A DNA stretch of 64,000 bases from Hemibagrus wyckioides. Taxonomy: Eukaryota > Chordata > Actinopteri > Siluriformes > Bagridae. A model generated the notes under the pieces. It made no database searches and was not told the DNA's origin. It saw only the letters and a program-made list of their open reading frames with translations. Shown piece by piece: positions 32,885 to 43,574 of the stretch. The position numbers were made by a program, and so were the translations under genes. The stretch spans positions 14,503,501-14,567,500 of the forward strand of contig NC_080719.1 in assembly GCF_019097595.1 (NCBI RefSeq), in the 5' to 3' direction. The stretch's first letter is position 1; every line of letters begins with the position of its first letter.

Positions 32885-34178
32885 TGGGGGTCACAGTGCA
32901 GTGACATCTGTGTTGCGGTCCCAAGCCCAGATAAATAGAGAGGGTTACATCAGGAAGGGCATCCAGCGTAAAACATTGCCAAATTTAATTAAATTTAATC
33001 AATCGTCAGTACTCTGAATTTCATACCGGATCGGTCGAGGCCCGGGTTCCATCGGTGGTGTTGACCTACAGGGCGCCAGTGTAAATTGGGCTATTGTTGG
33101 TCAAAGGAGTAGAGGAGAGAGGAGAGAGAGAAGAGGAAAGGTAAGAGTGTAGGACTGAGATTAGTGACTGTAAAGTGGTAGATGGAGAGAGTGTAGCCAG
33201 ACAGCATAGGATGGTGGTGTGTAGGATGACTTTGATGGTCTGTAAGAAGAAGAGGTCAAAGATAGAGATAGAGAAGAAAACCAAGTGGTGGAAGCTGAAA
33301 AAGGAGGAATGTTGTGAGGAATTTAGACACAAGTTGAGGCAGGCTCTGGGTGGTCAGGCAGTGCTGCCAGATGACTGGGAAACTACAGCAGAAGTGATCA
33401 GAGAGACAGGAAGAAAGGTGCTGGGTGTATCATCTGGAAGGAGGAAAGAAGATAAGGAGACTTGTTGGTGGAATGAGGAAGTTCAGGATAGTATTCAGAG
33501 GAAGAGGTTAGCCAAGAAGAAGTGGGACATGGACAGGACTGAAGAGGGAGGTTTCTAAGGCCAAGCAGAAGGCATATGACGAGTGGTACAATAGGTTAGA
33601 CACTAGAGAAGTATAGAAGGACTTGTACAGTTTAGCTAGGCAGAGGGATCGAGATGGGAAGGATGTGCAGCAAGTTAGAGTTATTAAGGATAGAGATGGA
33701 AAGGTGCTCACAAGTAAGGAGAGTGTACAGAGGAGATGGAAGGAGTACTTTGAAGAGCTGATGAATGAGGAAAATGAGAGGGAAAAGAGTACAAGGGATG
33801 AACTCTGTGGAACAGAAAGTAGATACGATTAGAAACGATGAAGTCAGGAAGGCTTTGAAGAGGTTGAAAAGTGGAAAGGCAACTGGTCCTGATGACATCC
33901 CGGTGGAGGTCTGGAAGTGTCTAGGAGAGGCAGCAGTGGAATTTTTAACTAGTCTGTTTAACAGGGTTTTAGAGAGTGAGAAGATGCCTGAGGAATAGAG
34001 AAGAAGTGTATTAGTGCCGATCTTTAAGAATAAGGGTGACGTGCAGAGTTGCAGCAACTATAGGGGGATAAAGTTGATGATCCATACAATGAAGCTATGG
34101 GAAAGAGTAGTGGAGGCTAGGTTAAGGAAGGTAGTGGAAATTTGTGAGCATCAGTATGGCTTCATGCCCAGAAAGGGA
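32885..34178 (+). mobile_element. RTE-clade LINE, 5' part
   Basis: The non-coding lead (GTTGCGGTCCCAAGCCCAGA, GGAAGGGCATCCAGCGTAAA, CCGGATCGGTCGAGGCCCGG) is followed by coding pieces. These include ARQHRMVVCRMTL, KWWKLKKEECCEEFRHKL, KATGPDDIPVEVWKCLGEAA, LVPIFKNKGDVQSCSNYRGI and EICEHQYGFMPRKG, which are reverse transcriptase N-terminal motifs of fish RTE elements. Several frameshifts and stops are present. It breaks off at 34178, where hAT sequence begins, and a short piece of the same LINE resumes at 36857. Confidence 0.85.
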
Positions 34179-36856
34179 CTACACAGAGGTATTTCCTTGC
34201 CAGCACAGACAGTATTGGAAATTGCCCCTTGTGTTCCTTTTACCAGACTAAGGGGTCATCTTCGCTGTCGATGTTTCTTGTGAGCAGATATGAGCCTAGC
34301 TCCATGTCAACATCATTCTCTTGAGAGCATCAGATGGTGCTGCTGCTTAAGGTCTTTCTCCTCTTTTCTATGGGGGGCAGCAAAGGGTGGGCGCTGGGGG
34401 CAATTGTGGGGTAACTTTGCTGGAAAAAAAAAAGTCACATAAAAACCTTAATATTCTACACTCAGTAACAAAAGTAACATGTCAGCACTTAAAAACTAAG
34501 GTGGGTTAGCTAAATCAAATTTCAATTATTTGCAGCTGCGAACAATGTAGCCTAATGTAAATTTCTTACTCTGTGAGACAAAGTGTAATGTGAATCATGT
34601 AAAGATTTTACTTATACTTACCATAGCAATGCTAGTAATCTCATTCTTCAGTCTTTCCTTGACACTGACTTTGTTGTCCTCACTGATATAGTCCAGTTTA
34701 AACCGTGAATCCAATACTGTGGCTATGTCGAGCAGCTCCTGTGTGTGGATCACTATACTTTTATTTAAGGTAATGCAGGATTTTTTACTTAATTGATCAT
34801 GTGTGATCTGTATCATCTTCCTGCACTGCCATCATTGTCTCAAAAAGATGGAGGACCAGCTTGACTGAGGAGATAGTAATATACTGTTCTCCTGAGAGAG
34901 CATCAGTGAAGTCTGCCAGTGGAGTGAACATCTTGTTGATCACTTCAAGGACTTCAGTACCCTGCCAGGTTGGTGTCAAATGACTAGCCTTCCGGTCAGA
35001 GGTGAGAACACGTCCAGTAACAGTTTACTGTTCAAGGCTAATCTGGACCATAGCTTTTAAGCTGGTGTTCAGGCAGGTTGAGCTCTTCCTGGGCAACAGC
35101 AAGCTCCCTCCTCTGCTTCCAACTATGGCTGAAGTAGGCCACAAGCTTTTTGCAAAGACCCATAGCACGGTCAATCTGTGAATCTTTCACTGCATTCTCT
35201 ACAAATAAAAATATACAGTTATCAACTCTGCAGTAAATTAATTTAACATTCCATACAATAGATATTATTAATAATAATTTTTTTGTTTTACATTTTTTAA
35301 TCTAAATTTTAAATAGTAAATAGATAAAAATGCACAGCTTAAAATGTAGAAACAATGTTCATTTAAACATCATAGTAAAATGGGCCCATTTATAACACTT
35401 TATAATAAGGTTCCATTATAGTTAATGTTAGTTAATGTATTTACTAACATGAACAAACAATGAAAAATACATTTATTATTATATATTCATATTAGTGAAC
35501 ATTAGTTAATGAATATACAGTTGTTCATTGTTAGTCCTTGTTAACCTACAGTGCATTAACTAACACAACTTTGGATTTTAATAATGCATTAATAATGTTG
35601 AAATTAACATGTTAGTAAATGCTGTACAAGTATTGTTCATTCTTTGTTCATCCACATTAACTGATTAACTAATGGAATCTTATTGTACACTGTGACCATT
35701 TTTTCTATATAGTAACATTGAAGCCTTGTTCAGGGAGGCTCCATATTTTTGCTCCACTGTCTGTAGTGATGCACACCATTTTTAAACTCCAGGAATTTAG
35801 ACTCTCCTTTAGTCCCTGTGCCAGTTCCTCACCAGTGTGATCAGCAGGGAAGAACGCTGTCTGTAGACAGCAGCTTTTCAAGTTGAAGTCACTTGTTATG
35901 GAATGCACTGTCAAGCTTAAATACGGCTCCATAGTTCGGCTTGACCATAGGTCTGCTGTTGCCGTGAAGTTCTGTATATTTTGCAGTTCTTCCTCGACTG
36001 TCATTTGACCTGGCAGTGCAATGGATGAAAAATAGTTGCAAGAGGGCAAAGAGTAGTGTTTGTCAAAAGTCTTTATCATTGCCTTAAATCCTTCGTTTTC
36101 AACAGTGTTGATTGGAGCCATGTCTTTAGCTAAATGATAAGTGATGACGTTTGTTATCTCTTTGTGCCGTTGGGTATGGCGATGCTCCGTACAACGTCTG
36201 AGTTATAGAAGTTTGTGTGGTCTGGCGGCTGGTATTTTGAGGTGTAGCTCCCTTGTCTTTCATGGCTAACTCATACTGTATTTTGTGGTGATGTTTGAGG
36301 TGATTGTAGAGATTAGTGGTGTTACCTTGTGGTGCTGTGACGATGCCAATGCACTACTTACAAATTATGACACTTTGCACATCGTCTTCAGGTTTTAAAC
36401 CTGAAACAATTCCACGGTGGAATGTACTCCTTTTTTCTGTACCAATACTGGTACATCCTCACTCTCACCGTCGCCACCAGGATTTTCCACACTGTGGTTC
36501 ATTTTTATTTTCCTCTTTCCACTACAAATCCATCAAGTACTGACTGACTCCGATTGATTAGGTCTGCCTGCTTGTTACACATCACGTGAGTGACAGCGGA
36601 ACGCAGCCAATGAGGGAGAGGAGAGAAGTGATCAAGATATATGATTGATTGGTGAAATAATAAAGAATAAAGCTTATTCTGAAAATTCTGCTAATAGTGT
36701 TTTTGTTATTGTGTGAGTGTGACCAGTAACATGTGAAAGCAGCATTATCTGAATGCAGGGAAATACACAGAAGTGAATCGCCGTCATTTAGAAATGAGAT
36801 CACATATATGTATGGATCGAGATCGTGATTTTTTTACGATTAATTGTGCAGCCCTA
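34179..36856 (-). mobile_element. hAT transposon (ZBED-type), degenerate
   Basis: On the minus strand, moving towards lower coordinates, the pieces are as follows. A probable BED-finger region lies at about 36480-36150. A core with MAPINTVENEGFKAMIKTF, FTATADLWSSRTMEPYLSLT and CITTDSGAK lies at 36121-35705. Middle pieces with LDIATVLDSRFKLDYI lie at 34979-34595. The C-terminal dimerisation motif DSEDDPLVW, a stop, then KEHKGQFPILSVLARKYLC lies near 34278-34190. The right end, CGATTAATTGTGCAGCCCT, resembles a hAT terminus. Stops and gaps make it inactive. It interrupts the RTE LINE and itself contains a MITE. Confidence 0.82.
35384..35697. mobile_element. MITE nested in the hAT element
   Basis: ACACTTTATAATAAGGTTCC on one side and CTTATTGTACACTGTGACCA on the other are roughly complementary ends. 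The inside is made of TTAGTTAATG and CATTAACTAA motifs in both orientations. This is the pattern of an abundant fish MITE. Confidence 0.75.
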
Positions 36857-36945
36857 TTCTGTGTTATAGAAAAATATCAGTGAGAATCAAGGGGAAGGTG
36901 TACAAGACAGTGGTGAGACCAGCCATGCTTTATTGTTTAATAGGG
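36857..36945 (+). mobile_element. RTE LINE, 3' fragment
   Basis: AAAATATCAGTGAGAATCAA and ACAAGACAGTGGTGAGACCA encode KISVRIKGKVYKTVVRPAM, the reverse-transcriptase-distal part of the same RTE family as 32885-34178. Much of the expected middle of the LINE is absent. Confidence 0.7.
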
Positions 36946-37099
36946 GCCAATCACCAAGAGAATAATTTATAAAGTCAAAAATGTACACCATTAATGTTTT
37001 GTGTGTGAATACAATATAAATAATGTAAGACTCAAATTCCACTGTTAATTCAAACTTTTATTTTAAATTGCTGTACCTGAAAATGTAAAATAAATGCAC

Positions 37100-37435
37100 A
37101 GGACGTTCTATCACCAGAGTTCTAACACTGACACCTTCTACCCATCACCAGAACACTATATAGCACCCTCACGCCACACAATCAATGGCTAGTATCAAGG
37201 TTGCTCTCTATGAGACTTCTCTTCCAGCCTGTTCCCCTGTTGGATTTATCTCCTGTGGGATCTCCTGTTTGCGTTTGGACTACAGTTCTTTAGTTCGTAC
37301 GATTTTCAGTTTATCCTTTTTGTTCCTCCGTTTTTTCCCAGTTTCTGTGTACTTGAATAAACAACTTTGCACGTACCTGTTTCATCTCGGTCCTCGTCCT
37401 TGGTCAAGTATGACAACATCACGATTTTCGCAAAA
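37100..37435 (+). repeat. Possible LTR fragment
   Basis: A C/T-rich stretch contains CTTGAATAAACAACTTTGCA (AATAAA signal) followed by TGTTTCATCTCGGTCCTCGT. It resembles the 3' half of fish retroviral-type LTRs. No partner LTR or primer site was identified, so this is weak. Confidence 0.3.
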
Positions 37436-38361
37436 TTAATATGTAATATAATTTTATAATTTTTATAACAATTATATGAAAGTGTTAATTATTACTTTAA
37501 TAATTGTCTCTCATGCATAAAAAAACACTTTTAGTTAATGAACAAATTAAAATATTTACATTCCTGGTGCTAATTTTTTGTGCATCACAAATACCTAAAA
37601 TAGATCATTTTTATGCCTCCAACACTGTATTATAGCAGGGTAGGAAGTAACCATCTGTAATCCTTACTTCTGTAATCCAAAAGGATTGGAAAATTGATAA
37701 CACAATAGATACACTGCTTATTTGGTACACAGGATGCAAGATTGGCACACAATCTCACACACATAAAATTTTTTTTTTAAAGAACATTGTCCTCCATCTA
37801 TCCATTCAATCAAATCTATCCATTCATGGATACATTCCATGTATCCTAACTGTCCACCTCATCTGTCCTCTGATATGAAAACGACTGAGTTATGATCATA
37901 TTTAGTCTAAAATTAAACTAGCATCCAGAGTCTGCTTGTCATACACTGCTGAGAGAAAATATGTGGTTTAAAGTCAACTCATTTTCATGGTACACAAAAT
38001 GTTCATGAAAATATGATTATCCTGACCTGAGCTAATTTACTGAATCAACCAAGTCACATCTCCATTCTATCTTTTCATCCATGATGACATTAAAATCATC
38101 TGTTGATGCTTCATCGCTGACTGTCCCACAACTGCGATACCTGCTCATTACACCTTTCAGTGAGATGTACATGCGGTGTTCTTGGATGCGTGCATCGACA
38201 CAGGCGGACTCTCTGTGTCCTGCTCAGTCCTGCTCCTCAGCGGTGATGACAGCGCGTGGTAAAAAAATCATAACAGACAAATGTAAAAAGTGGGGGGACA
38301 CAAACGGGATTTTGAAAAGTGGGGGGGACATGTCCCCCTGTCCCCAGTGGAAATTACGCCC

Positions 38362-39945
38362 CTGAGACATACAGTAAGATACAGAATAAAAATATAATCT
38401 TCAAAATATTGACCATATTTAAATGATTCTGGGCATGACAAGAGATATCATTAAATCAGATTTTTCACATTGTCCTCAATATCTTGCCCAGATTATTGTT
38501 ATATCACTCCAGTTGCATGAGATGAGTAATAAAGCATATGCATATACTGCCTAGACTGAAACACTATGAATAAATGAATATGGTTAAATATGTTCAGGTA
38601 GTTTTCCACTTTATTTACAAGTTTATTTCCACTAAAACATCAACCCCAACTATTAAAAGTTTTCTGAAGAATCATTCATGAGCTGCAAGAATTATGTATC
38701 TCTACGCTTTACACTGAAGGATAATCTCTCAGTACTGGTTGTGACCACTCATACAGCTACCTTGTTTTTTACTTTTATTTAAAGAATGGAATATATGCCT
38801 ATATGCTATTACTTACTTTTTTCATTTTATGTCATATAAAATATTCTTTAAATATCCTTGACCTTTTTTTTGAGCAAGGTTTTCTTTTATTCACCATCAT
38901 TTTCAGTTTGAATTATGGAGGATGAAATGTGATTTGCTCTTCTTCTTCTTCTTCTTCTTCTTCTTCTTCTTCTTCTTCTTCAAAACTGTCTATGATTGGC
39001 ATTCCTGCCAGTTGTCCCTGAATTAAAATGTGTTCTTAATACCCTTACACATCATGGTCATCACATTTGTAATATCTACATGTATATTTGATTTCTTTCA
39101 TAAACTAAGATCATATTAGCTACTGCATGTGGGCTTCCAAACCAAACCATCTTTCATTCCATAGGCTAAAGTTTTGAAAACAAGGTATTAAGCAGGTGCT
39201 TGATAAAACTATACAGAAAAAGTTTGACATTTCATGGCTATTATTAATTAATCAAATTTGCATTAAAGCCTTCTATCTGTTTTAAATTCCACATATAAAT
39301 CCACCACATTCCCAGAGTTTTCTATATATTAAACATATTTTTGAAAGTACTTGAAAAATGTTTTTGGCCAATGTCAAAGATATCAAAAATCCAGCAATAG
39401 AAATTTTGGGCCATAGACGCAGTAGAGAAATCAGATTTTGGGGCTTTGCTTATTAAGTCCTCAGAGTTTCATGGGCTACTGATTCACATTAGAAAGAATT
39501 CAGCATTTTAACAGGAACTGGATATCTTGTCTGTGTTTTCTTCCTTAAACTGGACAAAATGTAAAACTCTAACAAATAAATTAAAAAAAACAAATGCATG
39601 TTATCCTGTTATTTTTTTCAACACCTGATTACTGTCATGAATTCAACCATTTAGCAACTAGGATGCAAGTGCAGTGCATGATTTATTACACACACACAGG
39701 GTGCAAAAACACACACAGGGTTGGTATGATCAGAAGGCAGGAATGCACAATAACATGAAATGCAAAAACATCCAACAAACAATCACAAAATAAGGAACAG
39801 TTATAAATAACATTATTTATTATTTAAATTTGAGATGACTTGTGCATTGTAACAAGGTACATCATTATCCTGGAGGTATTAAGTTATTCTAAAAATCGAA
39901 AGTTATATTTATTTAGTGCTTTTAACAATGAATATTGTCACATAG
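38362..39945 (+). repeat. Inverted duplication, left arm
   Basis: Starting TGAGACATACAGTAAGATAC, the arm matches the reverse complement of 43575-46003 for its whole length at roughly 90% or better by eye. Anchors include AGGTAGTTTTCCACTTTATT, GATAATCTCTCAGTACTGGT and CAGGAACTGGATATCTTGTC. A (CTT)n run at 38937-38981 is expanded relative to the other arm. No gene is seen. Confidence 0.88.
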
Positions 39946-40011
39946 CAGCCTACAAAAAACTGGATATAGGTTTTGTGTGTAAAACAATAACAGTCAGTGC
40001 AATAATAACAG

Positions 40012-40076
<65 letters not shown>

Positions 40077-40097
40077 TTAGTAGTAGACAGTTGTATG

Positions 40098-40134
<37 letters not shown>

Positions 40135-40135
40135 C
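39885..40135 (+). repeat. Dispersed repeat with paired AAT/ATT microsatellites, copy 2
   Basis: The same unit as 11037-11290, upstream of the cabyr-like gene. AGTTATATTTATTTAGTGCT is followed by AACTGGATATAGGTTTTGTG, (AAT)n and (ATT)n. It joins directly to an exon B fragment at about 40148. Confidence 0.7.
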
Positions 40136-40140
40136 ACCCT

Positions 40141-40660
40141 GTATCAGTTCAGTGAAGTCAGTGTCACACCACCTGAAAGTGTTCCTGATGTCGAGCTGCT
40201 ACAGGAAACACCAGTGGTCGAAGGTAAATTACAAATTACACAGTATTGTGCACAAAAACTCAAAACATTAAATGAGCGGCTGTTCAGTGGATGGAAACTA
40301 ATTGTTGATAAGAAAGGTCAGAGGATGATTTGTTTGAGCTGACAGGAAGAATTTAGTAACTCCTATAATAATTCCACAACTGTGGTGAACAGAAAAGCAT
40401 CTCAGCATGCACACAACATTTAACATTGAGGTGTATGGTCTACATTGGCAGAAGACCACTTTGAGTTCCTCTCCTGTCAGCCAAAAAGGAATTTGAGACT
40501 ATCGTTTAAGAGGCAGTTATTTGAGGCAGTTTTTCACTCAAGTCTTCTTCACTGGACAGCTGATAACTTTAACCAAATACACAATTGCTCTTTTTGACTA
40601 TATAGTATACAGTTATAGAAGGAACATCCTGTTGTATTAGCAAACTTCTGCACAGTACAG
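40141..40660 (+). pseudogene. Orphan fragment of the cabyr-like repeat unit with exon B
   Basis: From AGTGAAGTCAGTGTCACACC the sequence reads the exon B peptide EVSVTPPESVPDVELLQETP intact, then the GAAG/GTAAAT donor. The Tc1 fossil and the intron motif TGACTATATAGTATACAGTT follow, ending near 40650 just before where exon A would start. The first part of exon B (VGFDRAQ) and its acceptor are missing, so this cannot be spliced normally. It lies about 16 kb from the array, on the same strand, between inverted duplication arms. Confidence 0.85.
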
Positions 40661-40682
40661 CAAGGTAGCATTTACAGTTTAG

Positions 40683-40756
40683 AGTCAGACACTTTAATGC
40701 CATCTTGTTTATATCAGCCCTTAGCTATGAACAAGATGGCATTAAAGTGTCTGACT
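40683..40756. repeat. 27-bp perfect hairpin
   Basis: The arm at 40683-40709 (containing GACACTTTAATGCCATCTTG) is exactly complementary to 40730-40756, with a 20-nt loop. It could be a foldback of transposon origin or a small-RNA precursor. Nothing shows transcription. Confidence 0.8.
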
Positions 40757-41275
40757 GCATTATTAAATTAAATACAATTAAATTGAGCCCCCAATAAATT
40801 TTTATAGATTATGGTAAACATGTACCTTTAAAATATCCATGAAAACCTCATCTGCAAAATGAATTATATACCCATGTGACACTGTCAGAGTGGTCAGGGA
40901 TCAGCATGGGCTCCCATCCTCTGGCTCTCACAGAGGGAGAAAGCATGCACATTGCTGGGTTGAGGCCTAGGGATGTCTGCCTGCCACTTCCCTCTACTAA
41001 GATGAGCCAGTCATCTGGGTAATTGAAAGTACATGGATGCCCCATGGATGTACATGGATGCCAAAGCAGCCTCCATGCACTTTAAGTTGTCTTTATTTTG
41101 TCACATATACATTGCTGCACAGTGAAATTCTATATAAGGATATAATAAGGATAATATAATATATAATAAGGATTATTCCACAACCTCGACACCTCAGTGT
41201 GGAGCTCTGGGAAAAATGGAAGATGCCTGCATGGAGGTGGAAGGCAGCGTGAATATAGGCAGGGATTGTCAAGCT

Positions 41276-41534
41276 CAGTAACTCCTATAATAATTCCAAT
41301 ATAATAATACTGTGGTGAGCAGAAAAGCATCTCAGCATGTACAAAACATTGAATGCTGAGGTGCATGGGCTACAACAGCAGTAGACCACTTGGAGTTCCT
41401 CTCCCCTCAGCAAAATTAATCTGAGACTATCATTTTAGAGGCAGTTATTCACTCAGGTCTCCATCACTGGACAGTTGATAACTTTAACCAAATAGATTTA
41501 ATGTAAATATATCATGAAGTCAAGAATGAATCTG
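41276..41534 (+). pseudogene. Second orphan fragment of the cabyr-like unit (Tc1 fossil and intron)
   Basis: CTGTGGTGAGCAGAAAAGCA, ATCATTTTAGAGGCAGTTAT and GATAACTTTAACCAAATAGA match the non-exonic part of the array unit. No exon is included. It is more diverged than units inside the array. Confidence 0.72.
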
Positions 41535-41757
41535 TTTGACGCTGCATCATGCCTGACACTATTAGAACGCTTTTTTGTCAAAGTTGTGTCTGAAGCGCTG
41601 TGTGAAATCACTCCTATTTATCGGCTCAGGTAGGTCATGTGACAAGGCTGAGCACCCAAGCAGGACCATGAAAGGGCATCTACATAACATTGCTCCAGCT
41701 TCCTGTCTTCAGGAAGTGTATGTTTGTGTCAATTGTTTGTCCTGTCTGTCTGGACAT
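41535..41757 (+). repeat. Dispersed repeat family R, copy 2
   Basis: It matches 26745-26945 plus 27278-27312 without the insertion found there. Shared motifs include CTATTTATCGGCTCAGGTAG-type sequence, CAGGACCATGAAAGGGCATC and AATTGTTTGTCCTGTCTGTC. It abuts the gypsy-type integrase fragment. Confidence 0.6.
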
Positions 41758-43245
41758 GCGGGCACTGAAATATCTTATTTGGACAGGCATAAAGCGTGAT
41801 ATAGCACATTATTGCCAAACCTGTCACACGTCAGGTAGTAGGTCCCAATCAACCCCAATCAAGTCATCCCACCTGCACCCCTACAGCCCATTTTATTTCA
41901 GATTGAGCCCATTGAGCGTATAATGGATTGTGTTGGTCCCCTGCCCAAGACCCATTCTGGCAATTGTTATTTGCTGACCCTCATGAGTGCTGCTACTCGT
42001 TTCCCAGAGGCTATTCCAATGCATACTCTTAAATCTAAGACTGTCATCAAAATTCTCATAAAGTTTTGCACTAAGTTTGGTATGCATAAATGTTTACAAA
42101 CAGATTGTGGCTCGAACTTCATGTCATGGCTGTTCTCTCAGGTAGTAAGAGAGTTGCAAATTAGCCATCAGGTCTCGAGTGCCTGAGTCACAAGGTGCCC
42201 TTGAACGTTTCCATCAGACATTTAAGAACATGCTGCGCTCATATTGTATTGAAACTGAAAAGGACTGGGATGAAGGTGTTCTCTTTCTGCTGTGTGGGAG
42301 TCTCTTGGATTTAGTCCTTCTGAGCTTGTGTTCAGTCATACCATACGAGGACCAGGAACAATGGTTGTCAACAGCATCAGGCCACCAAGAAAAGTCGAGG
42401 ACCAGGAACAATGGTTGTCAACAGCATCAGGCCACCAAGAAAAGTCTATTTTGACACATGTTCATGCCCTTCATAAGCGTTTAAGGGTAGTGTGGTACCT
42501 TCTCGAAAGCCCTGATTACAAGATTCCTTGCTGATGTCCTATCTCACACAACATTAATTGAGCATGACATTGACGTAGGTGATCAGTCTCCTATTAGGCA
42601 GCACCCATATAGAGCAACCCCTGCTAATCGACCAATTATGAAGCAAGAAACAGAGTACTTACTTAAACATGGGCTAGCTATCCATTGTGTGAGCCCTTAG
42701 TGTTCACCTTGTAATTTAGTGTTGAAGGCTGATGCCTCATTTCGGTTTTGTACTGATTATTGAAAAGTGAATGCGTTCACTAAACCTGACTCTTTCCTTT
42801 TTCCTAGAATGAAGGATTGTGTAGATTGTGCTGGCATAGCCAAGTTTACTAGCAAGCTGGACCTGTTAAAAAGTTATTGCTAGGTACCCCTCACTCTATG
42901 GGCATCTGAGATTTCTGCGTTTGCTACCCCATACAACTTCCTCCAGTATACGGTCATGGCTTTTGGTCTCTGGAATGCCCCCTCCACATTTCAAAGACTC
43001 ATAAATCGTGTATTGGGGGAGGTCCCAAATTGTGCTCCTTACCTTGATTATGTGGTGGTGTACTTTGATACGTGGGAACAGCACCTAAAACTACTGGAGC
43101 TTGTATCTTCACACCTCTCTGAGGTTTCCTTCATATTGAATTTGGAAAAGTGTGAGTTTGGTAAGGAGGTGATCTCTTATCTCTAGAAAATGGTTGGGCA
43201 GGGTATGGTGAAACCTTTGGATGCTACAGTCCAAGCCATTTGTGT
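41758..43245 (+). mobile_element. Ty3/gypsy-type retrotransposon fragment, integrase before RT (Gmr1-like)
   Basis: An integrase core lies first (about 41800-42530): YWTG-like HYCQTCHTSG, then DCVGPLPKTHSGNCYLLTLM, ATRFPEAIPMHTLKSK, QTDCGSNFMSWLF, and PESQGALERFHQTFKNMLRS carrying the last catalytic Glu. Reverse transcriptase follows (about 42600-43240): a DLLKSY piece, FLQYTVMAFGLWNAP-type sequence, FQRLINRVLGEVPNC, and YLDYVVVYFD at the catalytic YxDD position. The closest sequence resemblance is to Ty3/gypsy, in which integrase normally follows RT. The reversed order is known from Gmr1-type fish elements. A 50-bp direct duplication (42346-42395 and 42396-42445) and several stops show it is dead. 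Confidence 0.8.
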
Positions 43246-43574
43246 ATAGGTGATTATTATCACTGCTGCCTTTGTAAAAAATGTTATGCCTATGTTAAAA
43301 AATGTTAAAAATGTGTCTAATGTTATTTTAGCCTTTAATAAATTGTTATGCCAGAGTGTCTTATTTAAGTGGTCTCCAGAGTGCCAGTCTTTAAGGAAAA
43401 ATGACTATATTTGTTTTCTCAGTTGTTGTTATGTGACAGAGACATAAGGGGATATTTATGTGTGTTTTTTTAAGTGTAAATACTAATGGAGAACATCATT
43501 AGGGAAATAACTTAGCCAAAGCCATAGATTGTTTCATGTTTAGCTCACATGTTTTTGACAATAGCTTTTGTTTC
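43246..43574. other. Spacer between the gypsy fragment and the right inverted arm
   Basis: AT-rich, with an internally repetitive AAAAATGTTAAAAATGTG stretch at about 43296-43320. It is perhaps a decayed continuation of the retrotransposon. No gene is seen. Confidence 0.35.

Noticed and set aside
38081..38365. 94-codon frame ending in a GGGGGGACATGTCCCCC region
   Set aside because: The end resembles a transposon terminus (TGTCCCCCTGTCCCCAGT). No protein family was recognised, so it was not called as a gene.
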